Of a stretch of DNA of 64,000 nucleotides, positions 1 to 8,328 are shown in pieces. The notes beneath the pieces are model-generated. The model was given only the letters and a program-made list of their open reading frames with translations, did not search any database and had not been told where the DNA came from. Source of the DNA: Comamonas endophytica (GTDB lineage Bacteria; Pseudomonadota; Gammaproteobacteria; Burkholderiales; Burkholderiaceae_C); the NCBI RefSeq assembly GCF_023634805.2, contig NZ_CP106881.1, forward strand, positions 1,891,501-1,955,500, read 5' to 3'. Position numbers and translations under genes: made by a program. Position 1 is the first letter of the stretch, and each line of letters starts with the position of its first letter.

Positions 1-38
1 GGGCAGTCCGGCCTTTATGCTTTCTATTGGAAGGGTGG

Positions 39-235
39 CCGTTCACCCTTCGACAGGCTCAGGGCGAACGGAAAAACCGTTCGTAGCGAGTTTGTCATAA
101 GCCTTCCATAGTGAGCTCGCAGAACCATCAACAGCCCCCTCATGTGAAAACCGTTCGTGGTGATCCTGAGCTTGCCTGGGCGGCCCCGTCGAAGGATCGA
201 ACCATGGACGTCCTGCCCTCAAGCAATCGCGCTCC
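39..235. repeat. Dispersed CTTCGACAGGCTCAGG-type repeat, two units
   Basis: One unit at about 44-71 has the form CCTTCGACAGGCTCAGGGCG followed by AACGG. A second, in the opposite sense at about 150-210, starts CCGTTCGTGGTGATCCTGAG. In the second unit CTTG and TCGAAGG are separated by 14 bases (CCTGGGCGGCCCCG) that the copy at 18240-18290 lacks. The same family recurs near 18.2, 32.4, 44.2, 55.1 and 63.2 kb, always between genes. No protein-coding gene is visible in bases 1-263. Confidence 0.8.
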
Positions 236-263
236 CCTCACCAACCCCCACGAATCTGGAGCC

Positions 264-1181
264 CTACACCCCCCTTACATCCTCCTCCGCCGCCCCCAGC
301 AACCACCGCCGGAACTCCGCAAACCCCGGCCTTGGCCGCCGGTCGCGCGGCGTGCAGAGGAAGTACCCGCGCTGCAGCTCGATCGGCAGATCGAAGGGCG
401 CCACCACCGCCCCCGACTCCAGCGCCTGCTTCACCAGGCAGCGCTGCACCAGTGCCACGCCCATGTCGGCAATGACCGCCTGGATCAGCATCGAGACCTG
501 ATCGAAGGCCGTCGTGAGATTGGGCGCGGTGCGTCCCGCATGCGCCGCGCGCAGCCATTGCGTCCAGTTGCCGGGGGCGGTGGTGTGATAGAGCAGCGGC
601 TCCGATGCCAGGTCGCCAGGCTGCTGCCAGGCGCCCTGCGCCAGCCGCTGCTGCAGGCGCGCGGGGTGGCAGATCGGCACCATCTCGCGGCCGATCACGT
701 AGTCGCAGCTGCACTGCGGCCAGGCCTCCGGCCCCACGCCCGTGAGCACCGCCGCGTCGGGCACGGGACCGGAGAAATCCTCCTGCTTGCTGTAGGGCAC
801 GAAGTTCAGCTTGATGCCCGGGTGCAGCGCCTGGAAGTCGCGCAAGCGCGGGATCAGCCAGACGCTGGCGAAGGTCGGCACCACGGCCAGATGCAGCGGC
901 CGGTCGGCGGGCATGACGCGCAGCCGCGCGCTCGCTTCCTCGATGCTGCTCAGCGGCCCGCGCACCGCGTCGAGCAGCTCGCGTCCGACGGGAGTCAGCG
1001 CCAGCGCATGCGCATTGCGCTTGATCAGCGGCACGCCGTAATGCTGCTCCAGCCGCGCCACGGCCCGGCTGATCGCGCTCTGCGTCACGCACAGTTCCGC
1101 GGCCGCGCGGGAAAAGCTCCCCAGCCTGGCCGCCGCGGCAAAGGCATGGAGTTCGGACATCGAGGGCGAGTGCATTCGCAT
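264..1181 (-). CDS. LysR-family transcriptional regulator
   Basis: Probable DNA-binding regulator of the divergent Bug/amidohydrolase genes. The 305-residue protein starts MRMHSPSMSELHAF and has an N-terminal winged helix-turn-helix at about residues 8-67 (FSRAAAELCVTQSAISRAVA), followed by a substrate-binding domain containing LAVVPTFASVWLIPRL. The length is normal for the family. Three in-frame ATGs (1181, 1175, 1160) are possible starts and none has a strong ribosome-binding site, so the start is uncertain by up to seven residues. The divergent arrangement with about 120 bases between start codons is typical of LysR regulators that control their neighbour. The effector molecule is unknown; an N-acyl amino acid or related carboxylate is inferred only from the neighbouring genes. 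Confidence 0.9.
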   Translation of the reverse strand: MRMHSPSMSELHAFAAAARLGSFSRAAAELCVTQSAISRAVARLEQHYGVPLIKRNAHALALTPVGRELLDAVRGPLSSIEEASARLRVMPADRPLHLAVVPTFASVWLIPRLRDFQALHPGIKLNFVPYSKQEDFSGPVPDAAVLTGVGPEAWPQCSCDYVIGREMVPICHPARLQQRLAQGAWQQPGDLASEPLLYHTTAPGNWTQWLRAAHAGRTAPNLTTAFDQVSMLIQAVIADMGVALVQRCLVKQALESGAVVAPFDLPIELQRGYFLCTPRDRRPRPGFAEFRRWLLGAAEEDVRGV

Positions 1182-1225
1182 GGGGCAGGAGCGTCTGGGG
1201 CAGGGCGGATGCCCTGTGAGGGTGC

Positions 1226-1248
1226 GAGTATGCACAACAGTCATGCTC
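1226..1248. promoter_or_regulatory. Candidate LysR operator in the divergent promoter region
   Basis: An imperfect dyad, GAGTATG-N9-CATGCTC (one mismatch between arms), lies between the divergent LysR and Bug start codons. It contains a T-N11-A spacing (1231 to 1243), as expected for a LysR box. The placement is right for an operator. The assignment rests only on symmetry and position. Confidence 0.35.
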
Positions 1249-1301
1249 GTTGCCAATTTGTCGTTTTGCGCCGCGGGGGCGCAGCCCGACACTTGGCAGC
1301 C

Positions 1302-2294
1302 ATGACCACGCCCCACTTCCCAATCTCCCGCCGTTCGGCCGCCCTCGCGCTGGCCGTCTTTGCCGCCCTGGGCGCCAGCGCCGCGCAGGCCGACTACCCC
1401 GACCGCCCGATCAAGCTGATCGTGCCCTTTGCGGCCAGCGGCTCGACCGATCTCGCGGCGCGCCTGATCGGCGAGTACGCCAGCCGCGAGCTGGGCCAGG
1501 CCATCGTCATCGAGAACCGCGCCGGCGCCGGCGGCTCGCTGGGCATGGACATGGTCGCCAAATCCAAGCCCGACGGCTACACGCTGGGCATGGCCACCAT
1601 GAGCACCCATGGCTCGAACGTCGCCGCCTACGGCAGCCGCCTCAAGTACGACCCGGTCAAGGACTTCGTGCCCGTGAGCAACGTGGCGACGGTGCCCAGC
1701 GTGCTGGCGGTGACGGGCAAGTTCCCCGCCAAGAACATGCCGGACTTCCTCGCGCTGGCGAAGAAGGAGCCGGCCAAGATCACCTTTGCCTCGCCGGGCA
1801 CCGGATCGCTGGGCCACTCCAACATCGAGTACTTCTCCAGCCTGGCCGGCATCAAGCTGCTGCACGTGCCCTACAAGGGCTCGGGCATGGCGCTCAACGA
1901 CGCGATCGCCGGCCAGGTCGATGCCATCACCGACAACCTGCCCTCGGCGCTGCCGCACATCAAGGCCGGCCGCCTGCATGCGCTGGCCGTGCTCTCGGAC
2001 AAGCGCAACCCCGCGCTGCCCGACGTGCCCACCTATGGCGAGCTGGGTTTCCCGCAGATGGGCAACGGCGGCTGGTTCGGCGTGGTCGCGCCCGCGGGCA
2101 CGCCGGCGCCCATCGTGAAGAAGCTCAACCAGGCCATCCACACGGCCATGAAGCAGCCCGATTTCATCAAGAAGATGGAAGAAGCCGGCGCCACGCTGAT
2201 CCCGAACACCTCGGAACAGTTCCAGGCCCAGATCGAGCAGGCCGTGCAGCGCTACCAGAACGTCGCCAAGGTCGCGAAGATCGCGGTGGAGTGA
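1302..2294 (+). CDS. Bug-family (TctC-like) periplasmic solute-binding protein
   Basis: Extracytoplasmic receptor of the tripartite tricarboxylate transporter type. The 330-residue precursor has a signal peptide (about residues 1-28, ending GASAAQA before DYPDRP) and then the family hallmark YPDRPIKLIVPFAASGSTD. Further family motifs are VIENRAGAGGSLGMD and LLHVPYKGSG. No TctA/TctB membrane subunits lie nearby, so it is an orphan receptor, as is usual for the expanded Bug families of Burkholderiales. The stop codon is two bases before the amidohydrolase start, so the two are probably co-transcribed. Bug proteins usually bind carboxylates or amino-acid derivatives; the ligand here cannot be read from sequence. 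Confidence 0.93.
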   Translation: MTTPHFPISRRSAALALAVFAALGASAAQADYPDRPIKLIVPFAASGSTDLAARLIGEYASRELGQAIVIENRAGAGGSLGMDMVAKSKPDGYTLGMATMSTHGSNVAAYGSRLKYDPVKDFVPVSNVATVPSVLAVTGKFPAKNMPDFLALAKKEPAKITFASPGTGSLGHSNIEYFSSLAGIKLLHVPYKGSGMALNDAIAGQVDAITDNLPSALPHIKAGRLHALAVLSDKRNPALPDVPTYGELGFPQMGNGGWFGVVAPAGTPAPIVKKLNQAIHTAMKQPDFIKKMEEAGATLIPNTSEQFQAQIEQAVQRYQNVAKVAKIAVE

Positions 2295-2296
2295 GC

Positions 2297-3175
2297 ATGC
2301 AAGAGAGCTCCGCCATGTTCCGCTTGCACGCGCCCGAGGGCGCCGCCATTCCCCTGGTCTGCGACTCGCCCCACAGCGGCGTGCGCTACCCCGATGACTT
2401 CGGCCACGCGGTGCCGCGCGCGCTGCTGCGCGCTGCAGAGGACACCCATGTCGAAGCCCTCTGGGGCGCCGCGCCCGGACTGGGCGCCACGCTGGTCGAG
2501 GCGCTGTTCCCGCGCAGCTATCTGGACCTGAACCGCACGCTCGACGACATCGACCCGGAGCTGCTCGCCAGCCCCTGGCCGACCCCGCTGGCGCCCAGCG
2601 AGAAGACCCGCCTGGGCTCGGGCCTGGTCTGGCGCACGGTGAAGAACACGCCGATCTACGACCGCCTGCTGTCGGTGGCCGAGGTGCAGCAGCGCATCGC
2701 GCGCTGCTACCAGCCCTACCACCAGGCGCTGGCCGCGGCCGTCGAAAGCACGCACCAGCGCTTTGGCGCGGTGTGGCATCTGAACCTGCATTCGATGCCC
2801 AACAACGCCTATGAGCGGCTGCAGATCAAGAGCGACAAGCCGCTGGCCGACTTCGTGCTCGGCGACCGCGACGGCACGACCTGCGAGCCGGCCTTCGTGG
2901 CGCTGGTCGAGGAATACCTGCGCGGCCGCGGCTACAGCGTGGCGCGCAACGACCCGTACAAGGGCGTGCAGCTGATCGCAAAAATAGGCCAGCCCGCGCT
3001 CCAGCGCCACAGCATGCAGATCGAGATCCGCCGCCCGATCTACATGGACGAGGAATCACGCGAGCGCAATGCCAATTTCGAGGTGGTGCAGCGCGACATC
3101 ACCGGGCTGCTGCTGCACATGGCGGGGTATTTCGAGGCGCATCCGGCGCTGGCCGAGGCCGCGGCGGCGCGTTGA
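2297..3175 (+). CDS. N-formylglutamate amidohydrolase family protein
   Basis: Predicted metal-dependent amidohydrolase of the HutG/N-formylglutamate deformylase family. The 292-residue protein shows the family motifs CDSPHSGVRYPDDF (residues about 19-32), DTHVEALWG, SYLDLNR and HLNLHSMP, which supply the expected metal-binding and catalytic His, Asp and Glu residues. The chosen ATG follows GGAG by five bases and lies two bases after the Bug stop codon. No histidine-utilisation genes (hutH, hutU, hutI) are adjacent, so the substrate may be another N-formyl or N-acyl amino acid delivered by the Bug protein's transport route. That last point is inference from gene pairing. Confidence 0.85.
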   Translation: MQESSAMFRLHAPEGAAIPLVCDSPHSGVRYPDDFGHAVPRALLRAAEDTHVEALWGAAPGLGATLVEALFPRSYLDLNRTLDDIDPELLASPWPTPLAPSEKTRLGSGLVWRTVKNTPIYDRLLSVAEVQQRIARCYQPYHQALAAAVESTHQRFGAVWHLNLHSMPNNAYERLQIKSDKPLADFVLGDRDGTTCEPAFVALVEEYLRGRGYSVARNDPYKGVQLIAKIGQPALQRHSMQIEIRRPIYMDEESRERNANFEVVQRDITGLLLHMAGYFEAHPALAEAAAAR

Positions 3176-3178
3176 AGC

Positions 3179-3628
3179 TCAGGCGGCGAGCATGGCAAAA
3201 ACCGGCAGGCCCTGGCCATAAGCCGGCGGCCCGGCCAGGCTTTGCAGGCGCTGCTGCTCGCCAAGCGCCACATCCGCGAAGCGCGCCAGTTCCTGCGCCA
3301 GCTGCCCGGCATCCAGATCCCGAAGCGGCAGCAGGCGCGCCAGCGTGAGCTGGCCACCGTGCAGCGACCAGGTCGCGCCCTGGCTTTCTTCCCAGACATG
3401 GTTGGCGGCCATCAGGTGGAGCAGCACGCTCTCGGCGCCCGTCTCCGGCAGCGCATGGACCTGGGCATAGGCCAGCAGCGCCTGCTGCCGCGGCTCCAGG
3501 CGCAGCGTCAGTTCCAGGCGGTCGTCGACGCGCAGGCCGCAGGCGCCGTCGGCGTCCAGGGCCAGCGCGATTCCCAGAGTGCTGCCCAGGCCGAGCAGGA
3601 GGGCGCTGGCTTGTTCATAGATGTCCAT
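3179..3628 (-). CDS. Type III secretion chaperone (CesT/SigE-like) for the upstream phosphatase
   Basis: Small acidic protein of 149 residues that fits the class I type III chaperone pattern. It has an N-terminal helix with LLGLGSTLGIALALDADG, a strand segment with DDRLELTLRLEP, then VLLHLMAANHVWEESQGATW and a C-terminal helical part (LARLLPLRDLDAGQLAQELA). Such chaperones are dimers that keep one effector partly unfolded and bring it to the secretion machinery. The gene starts 22 bases after the phosphatase stop codon on the same strand. This is the same effector-then-chaperone order as sopB-sigE and ipgD-ipgE. The family assignment rests on pattern, size and gene context, not on any catalytic residue. 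Confidence 0.75.
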   Translation of the reverse strand: MDIYEQASALLLGLGSTLGIALALDADGACGLRVDDRLELTLRLEPRQQALLAYAQVHALPETGAESVLLHLMAANHVWEESQGATWSLHGGQLTLARLLPLRDLDAGQLAQELARFADVALGEQQRLQSLAGPPAYGQGLPVFAMLAA

Positions 3629-3650
3629 GGCATGGGTCCTGCGTGAAGAG

Positions 3651-6176
3651 TCAGCTGGCGGTCAGGTGTGAAAGGCCGTGGAAATTGGCGGTGAGCGCGT
3701 CGCCCTTCCTCTCGCCGCCGAACTGCCGGTACAGCGCCTCCACGCCCTTGAGCTTGTAGCCCGCGTAGCCGGTGTTCAGGCGCTGCATCTCGAAGTTGCC
3801 GCTCTGGGTCACGACCTCGTGGAACTGGGCGATTTCCGCGGCGCTGCGGGTGCGCTCGTGGTCCGGCACCTTGCCGCTCAGGCCCATCTGCAGCTTGAAG
3901 TGCTTGATCTCGGCGTCGAGCTCGCCGGTGCGGTCCTTGCCGCTCTTGCAATTGAACAGGACCTTGAGGCCGAACATCTCGGCCAGCACCGCCAGCCGCG
4001 TCGGCATCTTGTAGGGCTCCTGGCCCGCGCTGCGATAGCTGCCATCCTGGTGGATCCGCGCGATCTGCCGCGCGAGCTCGCGTGCCTGGGCCAGGCGGGG
4101 TTCGTCGAGGCGCAGCCGGGCGCGCGCCTTGTCGGCCTGCAGCTCGTCGCCCACCTGAACGGCGTGCTGGAGCTCCTCGTGATCCGTGCGCACCTGCTCC
4201 TCCAGCGCCTGCATGCGTTCGCCGATCAGGCCGCCGGGCATGCCAGTGGTTGCCAACGATGCGATATCGCCGCCCAGCAGCTCGCCGATGGCCTTTCCGT
4301 TGATGCCCTCCACGTTGTCCCAGCCACCGACCAGCCACGAGGCCGAACCGACGGCGCCGGCGTTCACGCCGTAGTTGCAGGCCACGGGGTTCACGTTCAC
4401 CTTGATCGTGCGCATCCGGCCCGTGCCATCGGCAACCAGGAAGCTCTGCTCGCCCTTCACGCTGTCCCATGCCTGCATCTGCTCCCGCATCATCTGGCGC
4501 TCGTTCTTCGAGGCGTCGGAGACGAGGGGCCGCACGTTGTCCGGCGTCAGCAGCGAGATCGACAGGATGTCCAGCGCCACGGCGCCGCCAGAGAAGGCGC
4601 GCTGCGCCAGCGCGCTGTCGGCCAGCAAGGTGGAGAGCACGGTGTCGCGCGCGCGGTTGTGGTTGGCGTTGGCACGCATGGTATCGACCAGCCGGGAATC
4701 CTGGCGCACCGCCTCCAGGGCCCCCGTCAGGTTGGGCACGGGATGGTTCGTGCTTGTCCAGAGATGCTCGGGCAGCAAGGCCTTCACCATGGGCGCGAGC
4801 TCCTGGTCGCTCATGTGCCGGACGGCGTCCTGGTTGATGCCGAAGGCCGAGATCACGCCATGGCGCATGCCCGAGAACAGCACCTGGCCCTGCCCATCGA
4901 GCAGCCGGGTCTGCGCCACGTTCACCCCGTGGTGGTATTCGGTGGTGTCGTGCGAGTTGATGCCCCTGCCGCGATAGGACGCGGTGCGTCCGAGTTCCGG
5001 CTTCAGGGGGTTCTCATGGTCCCGGCTGAAGTCGCCTGCCGGGGTGATCTCGCTATGGCTCAGCAGCGTCTCGCCGTCCGTCCGCAGCTGCATCCCGTTG
5101 CGCACGGGCCCCCACTCCTGGCCGTTGTTCAGGACATCGTTCATGCCCCTGTGGAAAGCATGCTTCAGGCCGCTGGTGTCGAGCCCCGCCTCCTTGAACA
5201 GCTTCTTGAGCGTGTCCTGGACGAGGGTCTGCTCGTCGATCTGCGGCGTGTCGCAGCCGGGCAGCGCGCCTCCCGCCGCGCACGCCAGCAGCTCCCGCCC
5301 CAGGGCTTCGCGCGCCCGGTGCTGCTCGCCCATGCCGAGCATGCCCAGGAACCGGGAGGGTTTGCTGCCCAACACCTTCCGGGGATCGCCCAGTTTCCCG
5401 GCGTGCTCCCGCGCCTCCTGATGCAGCTGCCCGGCGCGTGCCTGGAAGATGCTCTTGCGCGCCTTCTCCAGCATGTCGCGCTGCACGGCGCCCAGGTCGA
5501 CGCGGTCCAGCTGCGTGTCGAGGACCCGCACCGCGACTTCGGAGAACTGGGCCTTGCTTTCGTACATATGGGGCAGCGACAGGGGAGCGTTGTCCACCGT
5601 GCGGCCCAGGTAGGAAAGGCGGTCCTGCACCTGCGCCAGCAGGCTTTTGCGCAAGCTGTCGACCTCCGGGCCCGCGAGCAGCGTGCCTGGATCCGCGTCG
5701 ATCCCGCTTTCGAGGGAAGCCGCGACGTCTTCCAGGCGCTCCATCTGCGCCAGCAGCCTGTCCCCCACGACCGGGCCTTCGCCCAGCAACTCGAAGGCAT
5801 CCGCGAAGCGGTTCACGCATTCGCGCAGCGCCTCGCCCTGCTGGCTGAGCACGCCGTCCTTCGCGCGCTCGCTTTCAATGGCGTTGATGAGCTTGTTGAC
5901 CAGCCCCGCCGTCAGGTCGCGCCGCGCGCCGATCTGCTGCGGGGTCGCTGCATGGAGCGTGCGTTCCGAAAGCGATCGCGCGAGCTGGGCGCCGTCGACC
6001 ATGCCCGCAATGCGCACCGGCGTCGAAGGACGGATGCTGCGCGGTCCCTCCCTGCCTTCGAGTCCGGCGGCGGACTTGTCCTTGGCCTGTCGCGCGCCTT
6101 CCATGCCGTCCTGGCTGCCCGGAGAAGGCAGCGTGGCAGGCTGCAGCGCGTTGCGGTGGCTGATGGCGACGGACAA
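3651..6176 (-). CDS. SopB/IpgD-like inositol phosphate phosphatase, putative type III effector
   Basis: Predicted secreted phosphoinositide/inositol phosphate phosphatase. The 841-residue protein carries the CX5R active-site signature NCKSGKDRTGELDAEIKHF with the nucleophile at about Cys743, 99 residues from the C-terminus. SopB has nearly the same spacing from its catalytic Cys460 to its end. Upstream lies the second family motif, CNYGVNAG at about residues 600-607, matching the NFGVNE motif shared with mammalian inositol polyphosphate 4-phosphatases. The N-terminal ~400 residues are Ala-, Glu- and Leu-rich, look helical, and make the protein about 280 residues longer than SopB. The start is TTG at 6176, preceded by AGGAG at seven bases; ATG 6215 lacks a ribosome-binding site. 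No signal peptide is visible, as expected for type III export. No apparatus gene is in the window. Confidence 0.85.
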   Translation of the reverse strand: MSVAISHRNALQPATLPSPGSQDGMEGARQAKDKSAAGLEGREGPRSIRPSTPVRIAGMVDGAQLARSLSERTLHAATPQQIGARRDLTAGLVNKLINAIESERAKDGVLSQQGEALRECVNRFADAFELLGEGPVVGDRLLAQMERLEDVAASLESGIDADPGTLLAGPEVDSLRKSLLAQVQDRLSYLGRTVDNAPLSLPHMYESKAQFSEVAVRVLDTQLDRVDLGAVQRDMLEKARKSIFQARAGQLHQEAREHAGKLGDPRKVLGSKPSRFLGMLGMGEQHRAREALGRELLACAAGGALPGCDTPQIDEQTLVQDTLKKLFKEAGLDTSGLKHAFHRGMNDVLNNGQEWGPVRNGMQLRTDGETLLSHSEITPAGDFSRDHENPLKPELGRTASYRGRGINSHDTTEYHHGVNVAQTRLLDGQGQVLFSGMRHGVISAFGINQDAVRHMSDQELAPMVKALLPEHLWTSTNHPVPNLTGALEAVRQDSRLVDTMRANANHNRARDTVLSTLLADSALAQRAFSGGAVALDILSISLLTPDNVRPLVSDASKNERQMMREQMQAWDSVKGEQSFLVADGTGRMRTIKVNVNPVACNYGVNAGAVGSASWLVGGWDNVEGINGKAIGELLGGDIASLATTGMPGGLIGERMQALEEQVRTDHEELQHAVQVGDELQADKARARLRLDEPRLAQARELARQIARIHQDGSYRSAGQEPYKMPTRLAVLAEMFGLKVLFNCKSGKDRTGELDAEIKHFKLQMGLSGKVPDHERTRSAAEIAQFHEVVTQSGNFEMQRLNTGYAGYKLKGVEALYRQFGGERKGDALTANFHGLSHLTAS

Positions 6177-6310
6177 GTGGTTTCTCCTGTGATGGCCGCT
6201 GGACGCAGCGGACATCGGAAATGAGTAACCGGGGCCGGAGGAAGGTTCCAGCCTGCATGGTTCTGGACCAGCCAGCCGGGAGGCCGCGCCGCAGAAAGAA
6301 GGGCCGCAGG

Positions 6311-6715
6311 CTAGCCCCGAAGGCGCCAAAGCACCCCACCGAAGAACGCCACCGCCAGCAAAGGCCAGCCAAAGAAAGCCAGCCGGAACATCAGCGAGCC
6401 GCTGGACAGGGCAATCAGGCTGATGGCGACCAATGCCCCGCTGCCCAGCCCCCACCAGGCGCGCCGGCGGTCGAACGAGAGATCCCCGCGCAGCAGGCAG
6501 TAGTAGAGGCGCCAGGCCGTGCCCAGCCCGAACCACCCGCCCACGAGCGCCGCCAGCACCATCGCCGCCGCGCCGGGGTGCTGGCTGCGCAGCAGCGCAT
6601 CCGCCACGAAGCCAAACCCCAGCAGCGACCAGAAGCCCGCGCCCAGGGTGGCGGGCAAAAGCACTGCCACTGCCACCAGGCCCAGCACCATCCGGTGCGG
6701 CACGCGGGCAGCCAT
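6311..6715 (-). CDS. Hypothetical small membrane protein
   Basis: 134-residue, strongly hydrophobic protein with about four likely membrane segments: residues 9-30 (VLGLVAVAVLLPATLGAGFW), about 48-70, about 89-106 and about 108-130. The segments are separated by short Arg-rich loops such as LRGDLSFDRRRAWWG. I do not recognise a family. It begins three bases after the stop codon of the cupin gene on the same strand, suggesting a two-gene unit. It ends 134 bases before the effector start, so read-through towards the effector cannot be excluded. Codon use matches the surrounding high-GC genes, which supports it being real. Confidence 0.6.
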   Translation of the reverse strand: MAARVPHRMVLGLVAVAVLLPATLGAGFWSLLGFGFVADALLRSQHPGAAAMVLAALVGGWFGLGTAWRLYYCLLRGDLSFDRRRAWWGLGSGALVAISLIALSSGSLMFRLAFFGWPLLAVAFFGGVLWRLRG

Positions 6716-6718
6716 CTA

Positions 6719-7048
6719 TCAATCGACGATGAACAGCCGGGCCCCGCCCACGGAGCGCGAGCGGTGCGCCTCGGCATCGTCCGCCACCTGGTAGCTCATG
6801 CCAGGTTTCAGCGTGAACCTGCGGCCGTCCTGCAGCTCGGTCTCCAGCTCGCCCTCCAGGCACAGCAGCACATGGCCCTTGCTGCACCAATGGTCCGACA
6901 CATACCCCGCCGTGTACTCGACCATGCGCACGCGCACGTCGCCGAAGTGCTGCGTCCGCCAGAAGGCCTGGCCGGCTTCGGCGGAATGCTCGGTGCGGGG
7001 GAGGGTGGACCAGTCGGTGGTGATGAAGGGAATGTTGGCAAGTTTCAT
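6719..7048 (-). CDS. Cupin-fold protein of the small DHCW-like type
   Basis: 109-residue single-domain cupin. The fold is suggested by the run of short beta-strand segments: VRVRMVEYTAGYVSDHWCSK, GHVLLCLEGELETELQDGRR and LKPGMSYQVADDAEAHRS. The segment DHWCSKGH resembles the metal-site region of a family of small cupins with a DHCW-type motif, here with Trp and Cys in the reversed order. The function is unknown; such proteins are usually small-molecule or metal-binding. It is followed closely by the small membrane protein gene, with which it may be co-transcribed. Confidence 0.75.
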   Translation of the reverse strand: MKLANIPFITTDWSTLPRTEHSAEAGQAFWRTQHFGDVRVRMVEYTAGYVSDHWCSKGHVLLCLEGELETELQDGRRFTLKPGMSYQVADDAEAHRSRSVGGARLFIVD

Positions 7049-7092
7049 GGGGGGATCTTAGGGGAGTGGGGCCGCAGCTGCGCCCGATGCGC

Positions 7093-8328
7093 TTACCCCT
7101 TCACGCAAACGACCTGCTTCAAGGTATGCACCACCTCGACCAGATCGCTCTGCGCCGCCATGACGGCATCGATGTCCTTGTAGGCCATGGGAATCTCGTC
7201 GATGACGTTGGCATCCTTGCGGCACTCGACCCCCGCCGTGGCCCGGACCTGGTCCGCGACCGTGAACATCTTCTTCGCCTTGGTGCGGCTCATGACCCGG
7301 CCCGCGCCATGGCTGCAGCTCTCGAAGCTCTCCGGATTGCCCAGCCCGCGCACGATATAGCTGCGCGCCCCCATGCTCCCCGGAATGATGCCCATCTCGC
7401 CACGCCGCGCGCTCACCGCGCCCTTGCGCGTGACGAACACATCCTGGCCGAAGTGGCGCTCCTGCTGCACATAGTTGTGGTGGCAGTTGACCGCCTCGAC
7501 GTAGACCTCGAAAGGCTTGGTAATGACCGAGCGCACCGTGGCGATGAGGTTGGCCATCATCACCTCGCGGTTCTTCATCGCAAACTTCTGCGCCCACGAC
7601 ACGCCGCGCACATAGTCGCCGAAATACTGCGCCCCTTCCTCGAAATAGGCCAGGTCCTGATCGGGCAGATTGCGCTGGTGCCGCTCCGCATCCTTCTTCG
7701 CCAGCTCGATGAAATGCGTGCCAATGGCATTGCCCACCCCGCGCGAGCCCGAGTGCAGCATGAACCACACGAAGCCGACCTCGTCCAGGCAGACCTCGAT
7801 AAAGTGATTGCCGCTGCCCAGCGTGCCCAGGTGCTTGCGGTTGTTGGTATGCCTCAGCCGCGGATGCAGCTCGCACAGCGCATCGAACTCATCGGCCAGC
7901 CCAGCCCAGGCCTTGTCCACCGTCTCCGGCGGCCTGTCGCCCCAACTGCCCACGTCGCGCCCCTTATGCTTGGGCGCCGAGCCATGCGGCACCGCTTTCT
8001 CGATGGCCGAGCGCAGCTTCCCCAGATTGTCCGGCAGATCCTCGGCGCGCAGCGTGGTCTTCGCCGCCATCATCCCGCAGCCGATATCCACACCCACGGC
8101 CGCCGGGATGATCGCCTTGAGCGTGGGGATCACCGAACCCACAGTGGCGCCAATGCCCAGGTGCACGTCGGGCATGGCGGCGATGTGCTTGAAGACGATG
8201 GGGAGGCGAGCGGCGTTGGCTAGTTGTTGGCGGGCTTCTTCTTCGACGGGAACGCCTTTGGTCCACATTTTTACGGGGACGCCTCCTGGGACTTCTTGTA
8301 CGTTGTAGGTCTGTTTGGGCATGTTCAT
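7093..8328 (-). CDS. rtcB: RtcB RNA-splicing ligase
   Basis: GTP- and Mn2+-dependent RNA ligase joining 2',3'-cyclic phosphate (or 3'-phosphate) and 5'-OH ends in RNA repair. The 411-residue protein has the expected metal ligands: GVDIGCGM (Cys) and LGTLGSGNHFIEV (His). It also has the guanylylation region ESCSHGAGRVMSR with the nucleophilic His. The length matches E. coli RtcB (about 408). The start is ATG 8328 (MNMPKQ) behind a GAGTAGAGAG purine run; ATG 8322 is possible. Neither RtcA cyclase nor the RtcR sigma-54 activator is adjacent, and I found no convincing -24/-12 promoter upstream. A 6-bp hairpin (GCGGTC / GACCGC, 8343-8361) sits just upstream of the start. Confidence 0.97.
   Translation of the reverse strand: MNMPKQTYNVQEVPGGVPVKMWTKGVPVEEEARQQLANAARLPIVFKHIAAMPDVHLGIGATVGSVIPTLKAIIPAAVGVDIGCGMMAAKTTLRAEDLPDNLGKLRSAIEKAVPHGSAPKHKGRDVGSWGDRPPETVDKAWAGLADEFDALCELHPRLRHTNNRKHLGTLGSGNHFIEVCLDEVGFVWFMLHSGSRGVGNAIGTHFIELAKKDAERHQRNLPDQDLAYFEEGAQYFGDYVRGVSWAQKFAMKNREVMMANLIATVRSVITKPFEVYVEAVNCHHNYVQQERHFGQDVFVTRKGAVSARRGEMGIIPGSMGARSYIVRGLGNPESFESCSHGAGRVMSRTKAKKMFTVADQVRATAGVECRKDANVIDEIPMAYKDIDAVMAAQSDLVEVVHTLKQVVCVKG

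Noticed and set aside
3678..6224. Long open frame on the plus strand opposite the phosphatase effector
   Set aside because: It is His/Arg/Gln/Ala-rich without any motif and mirrors the real minus-strand gene; such antisense frames are common in high-GC DNA.
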